48,681 nucleotides of DNA from NCBI GenBank assembly GCA_021777355.1, contig JAJYDO010000009.1, positions 1 to 48,681 on the forward strand, written 5' to 3'. The DNA is from Actinomycetes bacterium (GTDB lineage: Bacteria > Actinomycetota > Acidimicrobiia > Acidimicrobiales > JABEUL01). The translations under genes were made by a program, and so were the position numbers. The notes below the pieces were generated by a model. The model was given only the letters and a program-made list of their open reading frames with translations, did no database searches and was not told the DNA's origin. Every line of letters begins with the position of its first letter. Position 1 is the stretch's first letter. Positions 9,046-17,213 of this stretch are shown one piece after another.

Positions 9046-9530
9046 AATCCTGCCGCCATTGCTTCGCCCAGTGCGGTCATCCTATCTCTTAGCTTAGAAG
9101 CTTCTGCATTTTCAAGTCCAACAATAACAGCATCTGTTGTTGCAGCCGCCGTGTGAAGTTTTACCTTTGCAATTCCCAGAGCTCGCTCCATAGGACCGGC
9201 ATTTAAGTCCACTACTTGCATCCGCCCGTATGGGACCACTACCAGTTTCTTAAAAAAGCGGCCATGCATTACCCAAAGGTCCTCGTCTCTTTCCACAAAT
9301 CCCCAGCTCTTGTAGTTCTGGACTATTAAGAAAAAGGTGATGCCAAATGCAATAAATCCCAATAGCACCAGAGCTATTCTCAAAATGGGGCTTGCATTCC
9401 AAGCAAATGCGGAAACAAGCCACCATGGAAGAGTGACCAGTGGCGCCAACCGGAACACCCTCAAGGTCTTCAATCGAGGAGATACCCCTTGCCACGGCCG
9501 GTCTGCCGGCGAGCTGAATGCGTCAACCAC
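9042..9530 (-). CDS. Small bacterial PH-domain membrane protein, YdbS-like
   Basis: 162 residues. Two hydrophobic segments (about 30-46 and 51-72) are followed by a bPH2-type beta domain (about 75-160) with WGFVERDEDLWVMHGRFFKK and VPYGRMQVVDL strands typical of DUF304 proteins. It is the first gene of a coupled pair with the larger bPH2 protein, the standard YdbS/YdbT arrangement. It is likely a membrane-anchored complex partner. ATG at 9530 is chosen because it leaves a charged N-terminus before the first helix. The function is unknown in detail. Confidence 0.78.
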   Translation of the reverse strand: MVDAFSSPADRPWQGVSPRLKTLRVFRLAPLVTLPWWLVSAFAWNASPILRIALVLLGFIAFGITFFLIVQNYKSWGFVERDEDLWVMHGRFFKKLVVVPYGRMQVVDLNAGPMERALGIAKVKLHTAAATTDAVIVGLENAEASKLRDRMTALGEAMAAGL

Positions 9531-9929
9531 GTTCTCTCCTCGTATTGATCGTAATGAAACTAAAGAATTGAAAAAACACTACAGATTTCAAGATTTCACC
9601 TTTTTCCCATCGTACCAATCCGGAACAAGGAAATGTGGACCGAGGGCTGTTCTAATTAGTTGAATCCGGCTCCATGGTTACCGAAATCCAACTTCCATCC
9701 GCGGTCAAGTTTTGGCAATTCTTAAAGTTCTCCATATTCATTTCAGTTTTAGTTTGTTACCAGTGCAAAGATCTCTCCGATAAATATCCGGTTTCTAGCA
9801 GAATTTGCCTTTTTTTGAACGCAAAGTATTCGAATATAGTGTCAGCGATACATAATTTTTTAATTTTTAAAATTTTGGATATAAGAGCGCCAAAAACTGG
9901 AGCGAGGTATTGGCAGTTAGGAGTTATAA
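9531..9929. other. Divergent promoter region between PH-domain pair and WYPPE protein
   Basis: No gene is supported. The stretch separates two divergent units and must hold both promoters. A very AT-rich tract lies at about 9855-9890, followed by a TATAAG-like hexamer. A TATTCGAATA palindrome lies near 9826. I could not pick a -35/-10 pair with confidence. A frame running from 9674 into the next gene has no family features. Confidence 0.35.
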
Positions 9930-10646
9930 ATGAGCGACACTTCTCAAGGATCCGATTGGTGGATTGCTTCCGATGGGAAATGGTATCCACCCGAGCAGCA
10001 TCCATCATATGTACAACCGCAGCAGACTTACAGCGCAACTTCACCTGCACAACCTCAGCAGCCCTTCAGTCAACCTCCAACATATGGAGGAGGATATCAA
10101 GTTGTTACTCCTCCCAACAGGTACGCTCAGCCTCCAACTCTACAGCCGTCATATGGATCAAAGCCCGGCCTAAATACCTCACTTCCAAATTGGCTCGTAG
10201 CGGGCGGCGGATTAGTTGTCTTAATTTCTAGTTTTATTCCTTTTTATACGGGTGGATGTAGCACTTCGTCGCTTCAGAATGGATTCGGCTGCATGAAGCC
10301 TTCAACCACATTTGGCCTGCTTTCTGGAACCTATGGCTCGTGGCGATGGCTAATACCACTTATTGCCATTTTGCTACTAGCTGTTGCCGGTGTAGTTATC
10401 TCGGGATTGTTAAAGAACAAAGACGTTGAAAAAGCAACTCCATTCGTATTTCTTGGAGGAAGTATTGTCCTGGCTTTGGTTGTGGCAGCTGCGTTGCTTA
10501 GTCATAACCCTCTCGGATTCGGAGCCGTAAGCTTTAGTGGATTTTCTCTATCCTTCGGATTAGGAATTGGCGCATGGATCTGCCTGGTTGGAGCACTCGC
10601 TTGTCTTGTAGGCGGAGTAATTGGCTTCGTTAAAAGCCGGCACTAG
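9930..10646 (+). CDS. Four-helix membrane protein with N-terminal SDGKWYPPE motif
   Basis: 238 residues. Residues 9-23 hold DWWIASDGKWYPPEQ, a short aromatic motif common at the termini of Acidimicrobiia membrane proteins. It is followed by a Pro/Gln/Ser/Tyr-rich linker to about residue 83. Four hydrophobic segments follow (about 87-107, 137-160, 170-191 and 207-233). An AGGAG ribosome-binding site at 9919-9923 lies 6 nt before the ATG and fixes the start. It is divergent from the PH-domain pair and appears to be a single-gene unit. The motif is a useful lineage marker; its function is unknown. It may be a small protein-binding element presented on the cytoplasmic side. Confidence 0.82.
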   Translation: MSDTSQGSDWWIASDGKWYPPEQHPSYVQPQQTYSATSPAQPQQPFSQPPTYGGGYQVVTPPNRYAQPPTLQPSYGSKPGLNTSLPNWLVAGGGLVVLISSFIPFYTGGCSTSSLQNGFGCMKPSTTFGLLSGTYGSWRWLIPLIAILLLAVAGVVISGLLKNKDVEKATPFVFLGGSIVLALVVAAALLSHNPLGFGAVSFSGFSLSFGLGIGAWICLVGALACLVGGVIGFVKSRH

Positions 10647-11166
10647 GAAATTAATAAATCTTCAAGATCCATTGTTTACTTGATTTGACAAAAGATTAGG
10701 GCGTAAATTTATTCTGTGGACTGCAACCCTTTTTGCTCTGAAATCTAATTTAAAAATTGGAATCGGCAACAAGAATAGAGTCATGAGCTATTTCCAGGTT
10801 GTGAAACTAACTTGAATTGTTAGGTAACTTTAGGCTCAACTAACTAAATTTGGAAAGAAGAAGTCGGAGCACATGTGATTCGCTCATTTCCTTATTTTGT
10901 TTCTTCGAATCCAATTTGGCAAGTCCGGTGACCAAGTTGCTTGATAGTGAAAAGGCCATAAAGATTTAATTCAACATTGAATTATCTCTGATTTCTTCTT
11001 AGGCAAGAGATTATGAAGGCAAAGTCATTGGACACCTTGGGCTGGTAGAATTAAGAAGGTGCCAAAAAATAGCGTAGGAGTCAGAGAATTTAGATTTGCT
11101 TCACGAATTTTAGATGTGGCTATTGATCCTTTAAAGCTTAGATTTGGGCGAAGTTGAGATAAGCCA
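10647..11166. other. About 520-bp intergenic region
   Basis: AT-rich with no ORF of gene-like composition on either strand. No clear hairpin terminator was seen after the upstream gene and no strong promoter before the glycosyltransferase. Confidence 0.35.
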
Positions 11167-12456
11167 ATGAGGATTTCGATTATTGCTATAGGTTCCCGGG
11201 GAGATGTTGAACCTCATTTAGCGCTCGCAATAGGCTTGAGTAAAGCAGGACACGAAGTTACTGTTTGCACACATCCGGAATTTGAAGGCTTTGTTAAGTC
11301 TCGTTCTATTGGATATAGAGCGCTTTCGGTGGAGGTAAAATCAATACTGGAAGGAAACCTCGGTCATAAATGGGTTGAGGAAGGACAGAATCCGGCACGC
11401 ACGCTCTACGAAATGGTCCAGTTCGCAAAGCCGCTTGTCAAAGACTTGATGCGTGAGTGCCTGGATTGTGCAAGAGATTCAGAGGCAGTTATATATTCTA
11501 CGCTTGCTGCCATAGCAGGATCCACGGCGGCCGAATATCTTAAAATTCCCGGCATAAGTTCGCATCTCCAGCCGCCTTCCAGATTGCAGCCATTGCTTGG
11601 AGGACCGACACGCAATAGGGAAGCGTTAGTGGGATTATTGGAATGGCTAGCTATTGTAATTTCTGAAAACATTATTTGGAGTCAGCTAAAGTCCCCTTTG
11701 AAGCAATGGCGTGAGGAGCTGGGACTCAATCCGAGTATAAAACCCTTTCTAACTTCCGGAATAGATCCCAGCGGGAATCCCAGTCTTTACGCTTATAGCC
11801 AAAGCGTAGTTCCGCGGCCCTCCGACTGGCCAGACTTTGTCCACCAAAGTGGCTACTGGTTTTTGCCACAGGACCCAGCCTGGATCCCGCCAGTTGAACT
11901 TGAAGAATTTTTAGGGGCGGGCCCTCCTCCGGTATTTATAAGTTTTGGTTCAATGACTTCGTCTGATCCCAAAGGGATTACCGAAACTATTGTTGAAGCT
12001 CTAAGTTCCATTGGAGTCAGAGGGATTATTGGCGCAGGCTGGGCGGGTCTTGGCAATGAAAAACTGCCGGACGGCATTATCTGCGTAGGAGCGATGCCCT
12101 ATGGGTGGCTATTTCCCAAGATGGCGGCAGTAGTGCACCATGGGGGAGCTGGGACTACTTCAACTGTCATGCAATCAGGAGTGCCTTCGGTCGTTATACC
12201 TTGCCTGCTTGATCAGTTCTTTTGGGCAAAGCGAGTAGTTGCATTAGGTTTGGGTCCAAAACCGGTGGAGAGGAAAAATCTCAGCGCAAAACAGCTTGCA
12301 GATTCAATAAGAGAAGCCCTAAGCACTCCTAAGTATATTGAAAACGCGCAAAGGATCGCTAAGCATCTTGGTTCTGAAGATGGAGTTGGAAAAGCAGTAA
12401 TTGAAATCAACAGATATTTACTCTCATTTGGCAATGCCCAGTCAGTTTTCGAATAG
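11167..12456 (+). CDS. Family 1 (GT-B) glycosyltransferase, sterol/UDP-glucosyltransferase type
   Basis: 429 residues. The N-terminal motif IIAIGSRGDVEPHLALA (5-21) is the hallmark of sterol 3-beta-glucosyltransferase-like GT1/GT28 enzymes, and the C-terminal nucleotide-sugar site HHGGAGTTSTVMQSGVPSVV begins at His324. Length fits the family (about 400-430). Such enzymes transfer hexose from a nucleotide sugar to lipids, macrolides or glycopeptides at the cytoplasmic membrane face. In this lipid-rich neighbourhood a lipid acceptor is plausible but unproven. There is no strong Shine-Dalgarno. The gene stands alone between intergenic gaps, followed by a slipin gene 174 bp downstream. Confidence 0.88.
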   Translation: MRISIIAIGSRGDVEPHLALAIGLSKAGHEVTVCTHPEFEGFVKSRSIGYRALSVEVKSILEGNLGHKWVEEGQNPARTLYEMVQFAKPLVKDLMRECLDCARDSEAVIYSTLAAIAGSTAAEYLKIPGISSHLQPPSRLQPLLGGPTRNREALVGLLEWLAIVISENIIWSQLKSPLKQWREELGLNPSIKPFLTSGIDPSGNPSLYAYSQSVVPRPSDWPDFVHQSGYWFLPQDPAWIPPVELEEFLGAGPPPVFISFGSMTSSDPKGITETIVEALSSIGVRGIIGAGWAGLGNEKLPDGIICVGAMPYGWLFPKMAAVVHHGGAGTTSTVMQSGVPSVVIPCLLDQFFWAKRVVALGLGPKPVERKNLSAKQLADSIREALSTPKYIENAQRIAKHLGSEDGVGKAVIEINRYLLSFGNAQSVFE

Positions 12457-12630
12457 GTTTCCCAATCTCTTCCGTTTCATTTTTGTTCTTTACTTGAATA
12501 TGGCAAAGTATTTTGAAATAAGAAATGCAAAGCCTCTTTGGTTCCCAGAATTATATCCACATAAAACTTGTTTCGACGGGTTAGATTTAAAGTAGGTCAA
12601 AAGTTCGATTGAACTAATACAGGAGGCCGA

Positions 12631-13356
12631 ATGACTTTTTTTGGAATTACTACCATCCAGCAATACGACAGAGGCGTAGTTTTTCGATTTGGCAAACTTC
12701 GAAATGTTAGAGAGCCGGGGCTAAGGTGGGTTATCCCTCTTGTTGATCAAGTTAAGCGGGTTAGTCTTCGAACAGTTACCATGCCTATCCAGTCGCAGCG
12801 CATAATCACGAAGGACAACGTATCGATTGCTTTGGCAGGAGTTGCTTACTTTAGAAGGGTGGATGTGGTCAAGTCCATCGTTGAGATAGAAAATGTAAAT
12901 GCAGCCATTTATGAAATCGCACAGACAACGGTGCGAAATGTGATTGGTCAATCCACTCTTGACCATGTCCTCGGGGAAACTACTGCGCTTAACGCAAAAA
13001 TAAAGGAGATCCTTGACGAACGTACCGAACGCTGGGGAGTGTTAGTTGAGCTTGTAGAGCTAAAAGATATTGAGCTTCCACAGTCCATGGAAAGAGCCAT
13101 GGCGAAGGAGGCCGAGGCAGAGCGCGAGAAGCGTGCCAAGATCATTGCTGCTGAAGGTGAAGCACTCAGCGTCGAAAAGCTGGCGGAAGCCGCGGACGTA
13201 ATTTCTAGCCATCCAATTGCCCTCCAGCTTAGAAACCTGCAGGTGCTGGCAGAGATATCGGTGGAAAAAAACTCGACGATTATTTTTCCGGCGCAGTTCA
13301 TGGACACCGTAAGGGCAATGGAGCATTTTATTAACCACGAGTCATCAGGCCTATAA
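12631..13356 (+). CDS. Slipin/stomatin-like SPFH (Band 7) protein lacking a membrane anchor
   Basis: 241 residues. The SPFH domain covers about residues 7-180, with [36 protein letters not shown] and the [37 protein letters not shown] helix that defines slipins. A conserved C-terminal coil ends at about 215. Slipins normally begin with a hydrophobic hairpin that anchors them to the membrane. Here the ATG, preceded by an excellent AGGAGG at 12621-12626 (4 nt spacing), starts directly at the SPFH strand, so the anchor is absent. The protein may be peripheral or tethered by a partner. No NfeD-type partner gene is adjacent. Confidence 0.87.
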   Translation: MTFFGITTIQQYDRGVVFRFGKLRNVREPGLRWVIPLVDQVKRVSLRTVTMPIQSQRIITKDNVSIALAGVAYFRRVDVVKSIVEIENVNAAIYEIAQTTVRNVIGQSTLDHVLGETTALNAKIKEILDERTERWGVLVELVELKDIELPQSMERAMAKEAEAEREKRAKIIAAEGEALSVEKLAEAADVISSHPIALQLRNLQVLAEISVEKNSTIIFPAQFMDTVRAMEHFINHESSGL

Positions 13357-13552
13357 GTATTAATTCACCAAAGTATCTTTTTTTAGTTTTCCGAGACCAG
13401 AATTTGGAGAAACGCCTGCAAAAGCTCGATATATCTTGTCAAACTTCTGTGCTTGGGCAACCTTTATGGAATTTCAGACTTACTAGATTTATCAAAATAC
13501 CTGGTAAATCTGCATATTATCGGGTGTGATTACAACAATTGCGAATAAACCG

Positions 13553-13567
13553 ACAATATTATATTGT
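13553..13567. promoter_or_regulatory. Upstream palindrome, candidate regulator site for the alk operon
   Basis: ACAATAT-T-ATATTGT is a perfect 15-bp inverted repeat ending 12 bp before the -35 hexamer. It shares the ATATTG/CAATAT half-site with the palindrome over the transcription start. The two ATATTG halves are 51 bp apart, close to five helical turns, which would suit cooperative or looping binding by one dimeric repressor. The TetR-family protein ending the operon is the obvious candidate; this is inference. Confidence 0.45.
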
Positions 13568-13579
13568 TTGTACAAGTAC

Positions 13580-13607
13580 TTGACATTTTTTGGTTTTTGT
13601 CTATAAT
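13580..13607 (+). promoter_or_regulatory. Consensus sigma-70-type promoter of the alk operon
   Basis: TTGACA at 13580-13585 and TATAAT at 13602-13607 are both perfect matches to the housekeeping consensus, separated by 16 bp. The transcription start is expected at about 13614, leaving a leader of about 32 nt to the alkB ATG, with no clear Shine-Dalgarno. A promoter this strong for a catabolic operon implies tight repression, and palindromes lie on both sides of it. Confidence 0.75.
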
Positions 13608-13611
13608 AGCT

Positions 13612-13628
13612 ATATTGCGATGCAATAT
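13612..13628. promoter_or_regulatory. Candidate TetR operator overlapping the alk transcription start
   Basis: ATATTGC-GAT-GCAATAT has perfect 7-bp arms and begins 5 bp after the -10 hexamer, so it covers the expected start point. This is a classic repressor position. Size and symmetry suit a TetR-family dimer. The regulator is probably the operon's last gene, which would give autoregulation, but binding is not shown by sequence alone. Confidence 0.55.
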
Positions 13629-13645
13629 CCCGATTCATCGATCCC

Positions 13646-14911
13646 ATGGAGAAAAATCCCTTGACTGCTGCTAGCTCTGAAATGAATAACTCAGGTATTT
13701 CAATAGATACATCCCAGGTTGCTAAACCCTTGCCAACTGTTAGCTGGCATGACCCTAAACGCTACCTTTGGCTACTGGGATTATTGGTTCCCACCTTGCC
13801 ATTCATGGCGTACCTTTTAGCAAAAGTATCAGGTCTTGGCTTTTTCTGGTGGTGGGGACCTATTTTTATTTTTGGAATTATGCCAGGTTTAGATACCCTG
13901 GTTGGCCGGGATGGACTAAACCCTCCGGATGAAGTAATTGCCAGGCTTGAGGCAGATCGATACTATCGCTGGTGTACATACCTTTTCTTGCCTATTCAAT
14001 ATGCTTCACTTATTTGGGCGTGCTGGATGTGGGCCCATGGAGGGCTTTCAGTCGTAGACAAAGCTGGCCTAGCCCTCACCATAGGAAGCGTAAGTGGAAT
14101 AGCTATTAATACTGCACACGAACTTGGGCACAAAAAAGAAACGGTTGAAAGATGGCTTTCTCGGGTCGCACTCGCACAAACGGGCTACGGCCACTTTTTT
14201 ATTGAGCACAACAGAGGCCATCACGTGCGTGTAGCAACCCCTGAAGATCCGGCTAGTTCGCGCTTGGGCGAAAGTTTTTGGGCATTTTGGCCAAGGACGG
14301 TTTCTGGATCGTTCAAAAGCGCATGGAGACTGGAAAAGACGAGGCTCAATCGGTCGAATAAGAGCCCTTGGACTCTTAAGAATGATGTCTTGAATGCATG
14401 GGCCATGTCAGTTGTCCTGGCTGCCTGTCTCCTCATCGCATTTGGAATCGGCATTGCACCGTGGCTAGCGATTCAAGCGGTATTTGGGTTTTCACTACTT
14501 GAAGTTGTTAACTACCTGGAGCACTATGGACTCCTCCGGCAAAAAAGTGAGGACGGGAGATATGAAAGATGCCAGCCTAGACATAGCTGGAATTCAAATA
14601 ATGTGTCATCAAATGTCCTTCTCTATCATTTACAGCGCCACAGCGACCATCACGCAAATCCCACTAGAAGGTATCAGGCTCTTCGATCATTTGATGAAGC
14701 TCCCGAACTTCCGAGCGGCTATGCGACAATGATTGTTCTTGCATACATAACGCCTTTATGGCGGAAAGTTATGGATAAGAGAGTACTTGCGCACTATGGA
14801 GGGGATGTAACGCTTGCGAACATTCACCCCAGAAAGGCTTCGAAAATACTTCGCCGTTACGGCAATAAAAGCATGCCAAGCAATGAAAACCCGGGTTCTG
14901 TGGCGGCTTAA
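13646..14911 (+). CDS. alkB: Alkane 1-monooxygenase (AlkB)
   Basis: 421 residues, integral-membrane diiron hydroxylase that converts n-alkanes to 1-alkanols using electrons from rubredoxin. The three histidine boxes are present: HELGH (158-162), EHNRGHH (187-193) and LQRHSDHH (329-336), plus the signature NYLEHYGL around 289-296. Hydrophobic segments at about 41-60, 64-80, 110-130, 140-157 and 252-285 fit the six-helix AlkB topology. Length is typical; no rubredoxin is fused to the C-terminus, and two separate rubredoxins follow instead. The ATG at 13646 lies about 32 nt after the predicted transcription start. The stop is 1 nt before the first rubredoxin ATG. Chain-length preference cannot be read with confidence. 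Confidence 0.96.
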   Translation: MEKNPLTAASSEMNNSGISIDTSQVAKPLPTVSWHDPKRYLWLLGLLVPTLPFMAYLLAKVSGLGFFWWWGPIFIFGIMPGLDTLVGRDGLNPPDEVIARLEADRYYRWCTYLFLPIQYASLIWACWMWAHGGLSVVDKAGLALTIGSVSGIAINTAHELGHKKETVERWLSRVALAQTGYGHFFIEHNRGHHVRVATPEDPASSRLGESFWAFWPRTVSGSFKSAWRLEKTRLNRSNKSPWTLKNDVLNAWAMSVVLAACLLIAFGIGIAPWLAIQAVFGFSLLEVVNYLEHYGLLRQKSEDGRYERCQPRHSWNSNNVSSNVLLYHLQRHSDHHANPTRRYQALRSFDEAPELPSGYATMIVLAYITPLWRKVMDKRVLAHYGGDVTLANIHPRKASKILRRYGNKSMPSNENPGSVAA

Positions 14912-14912
14912 G

Positions 14913-15074
14913 ATGACTGCCTATAAATGTCCGGTATGCGACTACAAGTATGACGAAGAAATAGGCGACTTGCGAGAAGGCTATCCTCCAGGCACTAAAT
15001 GGGAAGACGTTCAGGACAACTGGACGTGTCCCGATTGCGGAGTACGCGAAAAAGTTGACTTTGTTCAAGATTGA
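14913..15074 (+). CDS. rubA1: Rubredoxin 1
   Basis: 53 residues. Four iron ligands lie in two CPxC/CPDCG knuckles: Cys6, Cys9, Cys39 and Cys42, with the usual GDLREGYPPGTKWEDV linker. It carries electrons from rubredoxin reductase to AlkB. The ATG lies 1 nt after the alkB stop, so translation is probably coupled; a longer in-frame extension upstream overlaps alkB and is not supported. Alkane operons of Rhodococcus and relatives carry two consecutive rubredoxins, of which usually only the second (AlkG2 type) supports alkane hydroxylation. Which of these two is the functional donor is not certain from sequence. Confidence 0.93.
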   Translation: MTAYKCPVCDYKYDEEIGDLREGYPPGTKWEDVQDNWTCPDCGVREKVDFVQD

Positions 15075-15126
15075 CTTCACTGAATTTGAATATTTTACTA
15101 AAACTAAAAAAGGATAACTACCAACA

Positions 15127-15294
15127 ATGAAAATATGGCAATGCCAGCAATGCGGATTTGAATACGATGAAGCTAAAGGTTGGCCTGAAGAAGATATTGC
15201 CCCCGGAACGAAGTGGGAAGACATTCCAGATGATTGGTCGTGTCCGGATTGCGGTGCAGCCAAAGCAGATTTCGAGATGGTTGAAGTCGGCTGA
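15127..15294 (+). CDS. rubA2: Rubredoxin 2
   Basis: 55 residues, with Cys6/Cys9 (CQQC) and Cys39/Cys42 (CPDCG) as iron ligands and the typical [20 protein letters not shown] loop and [10 protein letters not shown] end. It is paralogous to the preceding rubredoxin but has a GFEYDEA first knuckle and PDDW, the AlkG2-like pattern of AlkB-active rubredoxins. An AAAAGGA stretch at about 15108-15114 lies upstream, and the stop is 1 nt from the reductase ATG. It is too short for common ORF cut-offs and easily missed. Confidence 0.93.
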   Translation: MKIWQCQQCGFEYDEAKGWPEEDIAPGTKWEDIPDDWSCPDCGAAKADFEMVEVG

Positions 15295-15295
15295 A

Positions 15296-16582
15296 ATGAA
15301 AGTTGTTATAGTGGGCACAGGTGTTGCCGGAGCCAGTGCTGCTATTGCACTTCGAAATGAAGGCCATAGAGGTCCAATTACCCTTATTGGCAGTGACCCC
15401 GAAGATCCTTATAGAAGGCCACCCTTATCTAAAGATTTTCTTGGCGGCACTATGCCAGTTGAACGCACCAGATTAAAACCCCCGACAATTTGGGCGGAAA
15501 AAGAGATCGAATTGATAAAAGGTGCAAATGCCGAATCAATAGACGTAGGAGGAAAAACTATTCACTTGGATTCCGGGCAAGTTCTCCAGTATGACCAACT
15601 ACTACTTGCAACAGGAGGACGACCCAAAGTACTTAAGTCGGAATTTATGGACATGACCCACGTTTATACTCTCAGACATCTCAGAGATGTAGCTCCACTT
15701 CGCAATGAGCTTAATGCGGGATCGCATTTAGTTGTGGTTGGAGCCGGATTAATCGGGTCCGAAGTAGCTGCCACTGCTAAAGGGCTCGGCGTGAAAGTGA
15801 CAATACTCGAAGCAGCGTCAGCACCAATTGCCCGACTGATGCCCGCCTGGCTGGGGGAGAAAGTTGCCAGCCTTCACAAAGACATGGGCGTAAAGATGGT
15901 AATGAATGCGAGAATTGAATCTTTTAATCAATACGAAGGCGGTGTTCGAATATCTATGGCGTCTGGCAACCGAATAGACGCCAATGCCGTCTTAGTGGCA
16001 ATAGGAATGACACCAAACATTGAACTGGCTGCCAACGCCGAGATTGAGGTGGCAGATGGAATTGTAGTGGACGCATATGGACGAACTTCGCAAGACAGTG
16101 TTTGGGCAGCGGGCGATGTGGCAAACATGGAAAATGGCTTTTTGGGTGGCAGGTATAGAATCGAGCACTGGACTAACGCACAAGACCATGGTGTTGCAGT
16201 GGCTAAAAATATACTTGGCCAAAATGCACCTTATAATCCTGTTCCTTGGTGTTGGTCAGATCAATACGGGGTTAGCCTCCAGATATGTGGATGGCCGGAT
16301 GCCTCAGATGACGTAGGAGTTCGGGGAGATATAAACTCAAACTCATTTCTGACCTTCTTTCACAGGAAAGGCCGACTAGTGGGATCTATAGCGTTTTCGA
16401 AGCCCAAAGAACTGAGAGCAATTCGTGAGCTAATTGGAAAAAGTCCATTTATAAGTCCAGAGTTATTATCCGATCCCAAAGTTGATTTGGCAGAACTTGC
16501 AAAGTCTCAAATTGAGGCAGAGCAGTTCGAAAATAAGAGGAATGAAACCGCTGCCATAAAGGATTTAGTCCGTGAAAGATGA
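15296..16582 (+). CDS. rubB: Rubredoxin reductase (FAD/NAD(P)H-dependent)
   Basis: 428 residues, a two-dinucleotide-fold flavoprotein of the ferredoxin/rubredoxin reductase family. The FAD motif GTGVAG lies at 7-12, then YRRPPLSKDF (39-48), ATGGRP (105-110), NAD(P)H motif GAGLIG at 149-154 and second FAD motif VWAAGD at 269-274. It feeds electrons from NAD(P)H to the rubredoxins. The start is the ATG 1 nt after the rubA2 stop; the 46 codons available upstream overlap rubA2 and lack a family match. It overlaps the TetR gene by 11 nt, placing it firmly in the alk operon. Confidence 0.93.
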   Translation: MKVVIVGTGVAGASAAIALRNEGHRGPITLIGSDPEDPYRRPPLSKDFLGGTMPVERTRLKPPTIWAEKEIELIKGANAESIDVGGKTIHLDSGQVLQYDQLLLATGGRPKVLKSEFMDMTHVYTLRHLRDVAPLRNELNAGSHLVVVGAGLIGSEVAATAKGLGVKVTILEAASAPIARLMPAWLGEKVASLHKDMGVKMVMNARIESFNQYEGGVRISMASGNRIDANAVLVAIGMTPNIELAANAEIEVADGIVVDAYGRTSQDSVWAAGDVANMENGFLGGRYRIEHWTNAQDHGVAVAKNILGQNAPYNPVPWCWSDQYGVSLQICGWPDASDDVGVRGDINSNSFLTFFHRKGRLVGSIAFSKPKELRAIRELIGKSPFISPELLSDPKVDLAELAKSQIEAEQFENKRNETAAIKDLVRER

Positions 16583-17213
16583 TCTTCACATCAATAGAGC
16601 TCAAAACATAAGAAGCGAGGCCCGTTTAAAACTGCGAGATGCAATATTGGATTGCGCAAGGCATCTTGCGATTGATAAAGGCTGGTCAGATGTCAGGATG
16701 AGCCAAATCGCCGCTTTAGTTGGAATAAGCCGCCAAAGCCTCTACAGTGAATTTGGAGACAAAGAAGAGCTTGGCAAAAAAATGGTTATTAGAGAATCAT
16801 CTCGATTCTTCGACGGGATAAGAGCTGCATTAAACGCACATCCGACGGATCTCATTGCTGCTGTTGAATCTGCCGTTGAGTTGACTTTAAGGGAGGCGTA
16901 CGGCGATCCGTTGCTGCACTCAATTCTCACTAACGCAAGAGGAGGCGACTCGAGTTTAATTAGGTCTTTGACTACTGAGTCAGCTCCAATACTAAACGGG
17001 GCGAGCGAAGTCATTCTTAATTATGTGAGAACAAACCATCCGCAGCTCCCGGAAGATTTAGTTTTGGATGTAGTTGACTCAATAATACGTCTCACTGTGA
17101 GCCATCTGGTACTCCCAGTTGAGGAGCCTGAGATTGTAGCCAAGAGGCTTGCGCGTCTTACAGCACTAGTTGTCAACGCATCGGTGAGCGAGTCAGCGCA
17201 ATTGGGTTTTTAA
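16572..17213 (+). CDS. alkU: TetR-family transcriptional regulator (AlkU-like)
   Basis: 213 residues. The N-terminal TetR DNA-binding domain occupies about 20-68, with the helix-turn-helix MSQIAALVGISRQSLYSEFGDKEEL at about 43-67, followed by an all-helical ligand-binding domain. GTG start inside the 3' end of rubB (11-nt overlap). The position, last in alkB-rubA1-rubA2-rubB-TetR, is the same as alkU in Rhodococcus-type operons. It probably represses the operon through the palindromes at 13553-13567 and 13612-13628, with an alkane-derived molecule as inducer; that part is inference. Confidence 0.9.
   Translation: MKDDLHINRAQNIRSEARLKLRDAILDCARHLAIDKGWSDVRMSQIAALVGISRQSLYSEFGDKEELGKKMVIRESSRFFDGIRAALNAHPTDLIAAVESAVELTLREAYGDPLLHSILTNARGGDSSLIRSLTTESAPILNGASEVILNYVRTNHPQLPEDLVLDVVDSIIRLTVSHLVLPVEEPEIVAKRLARLTALVVNASVSESAQLGF

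Noticed and set aside
9674-10231. Plus-strand 185-codon frame
   Set aside because: It overlaps the WYPPE-motif protein, which has its own RBS and lineage motif; the frame itself has no family features.
14814-14912. Longer N-terminus for rubredoxin 1
   Set aside because: The extension overlaps the end of alkB and does not look like rubredoxin; ATG 14913 gives the normal 53-residue protein.
15158-15295. Longer N-terminus for rubredoxin reductase
   Set aside because: It overlaps rubA2 in another frame; the FAD motif begins 6 residues after ATG 15296, as in the family.
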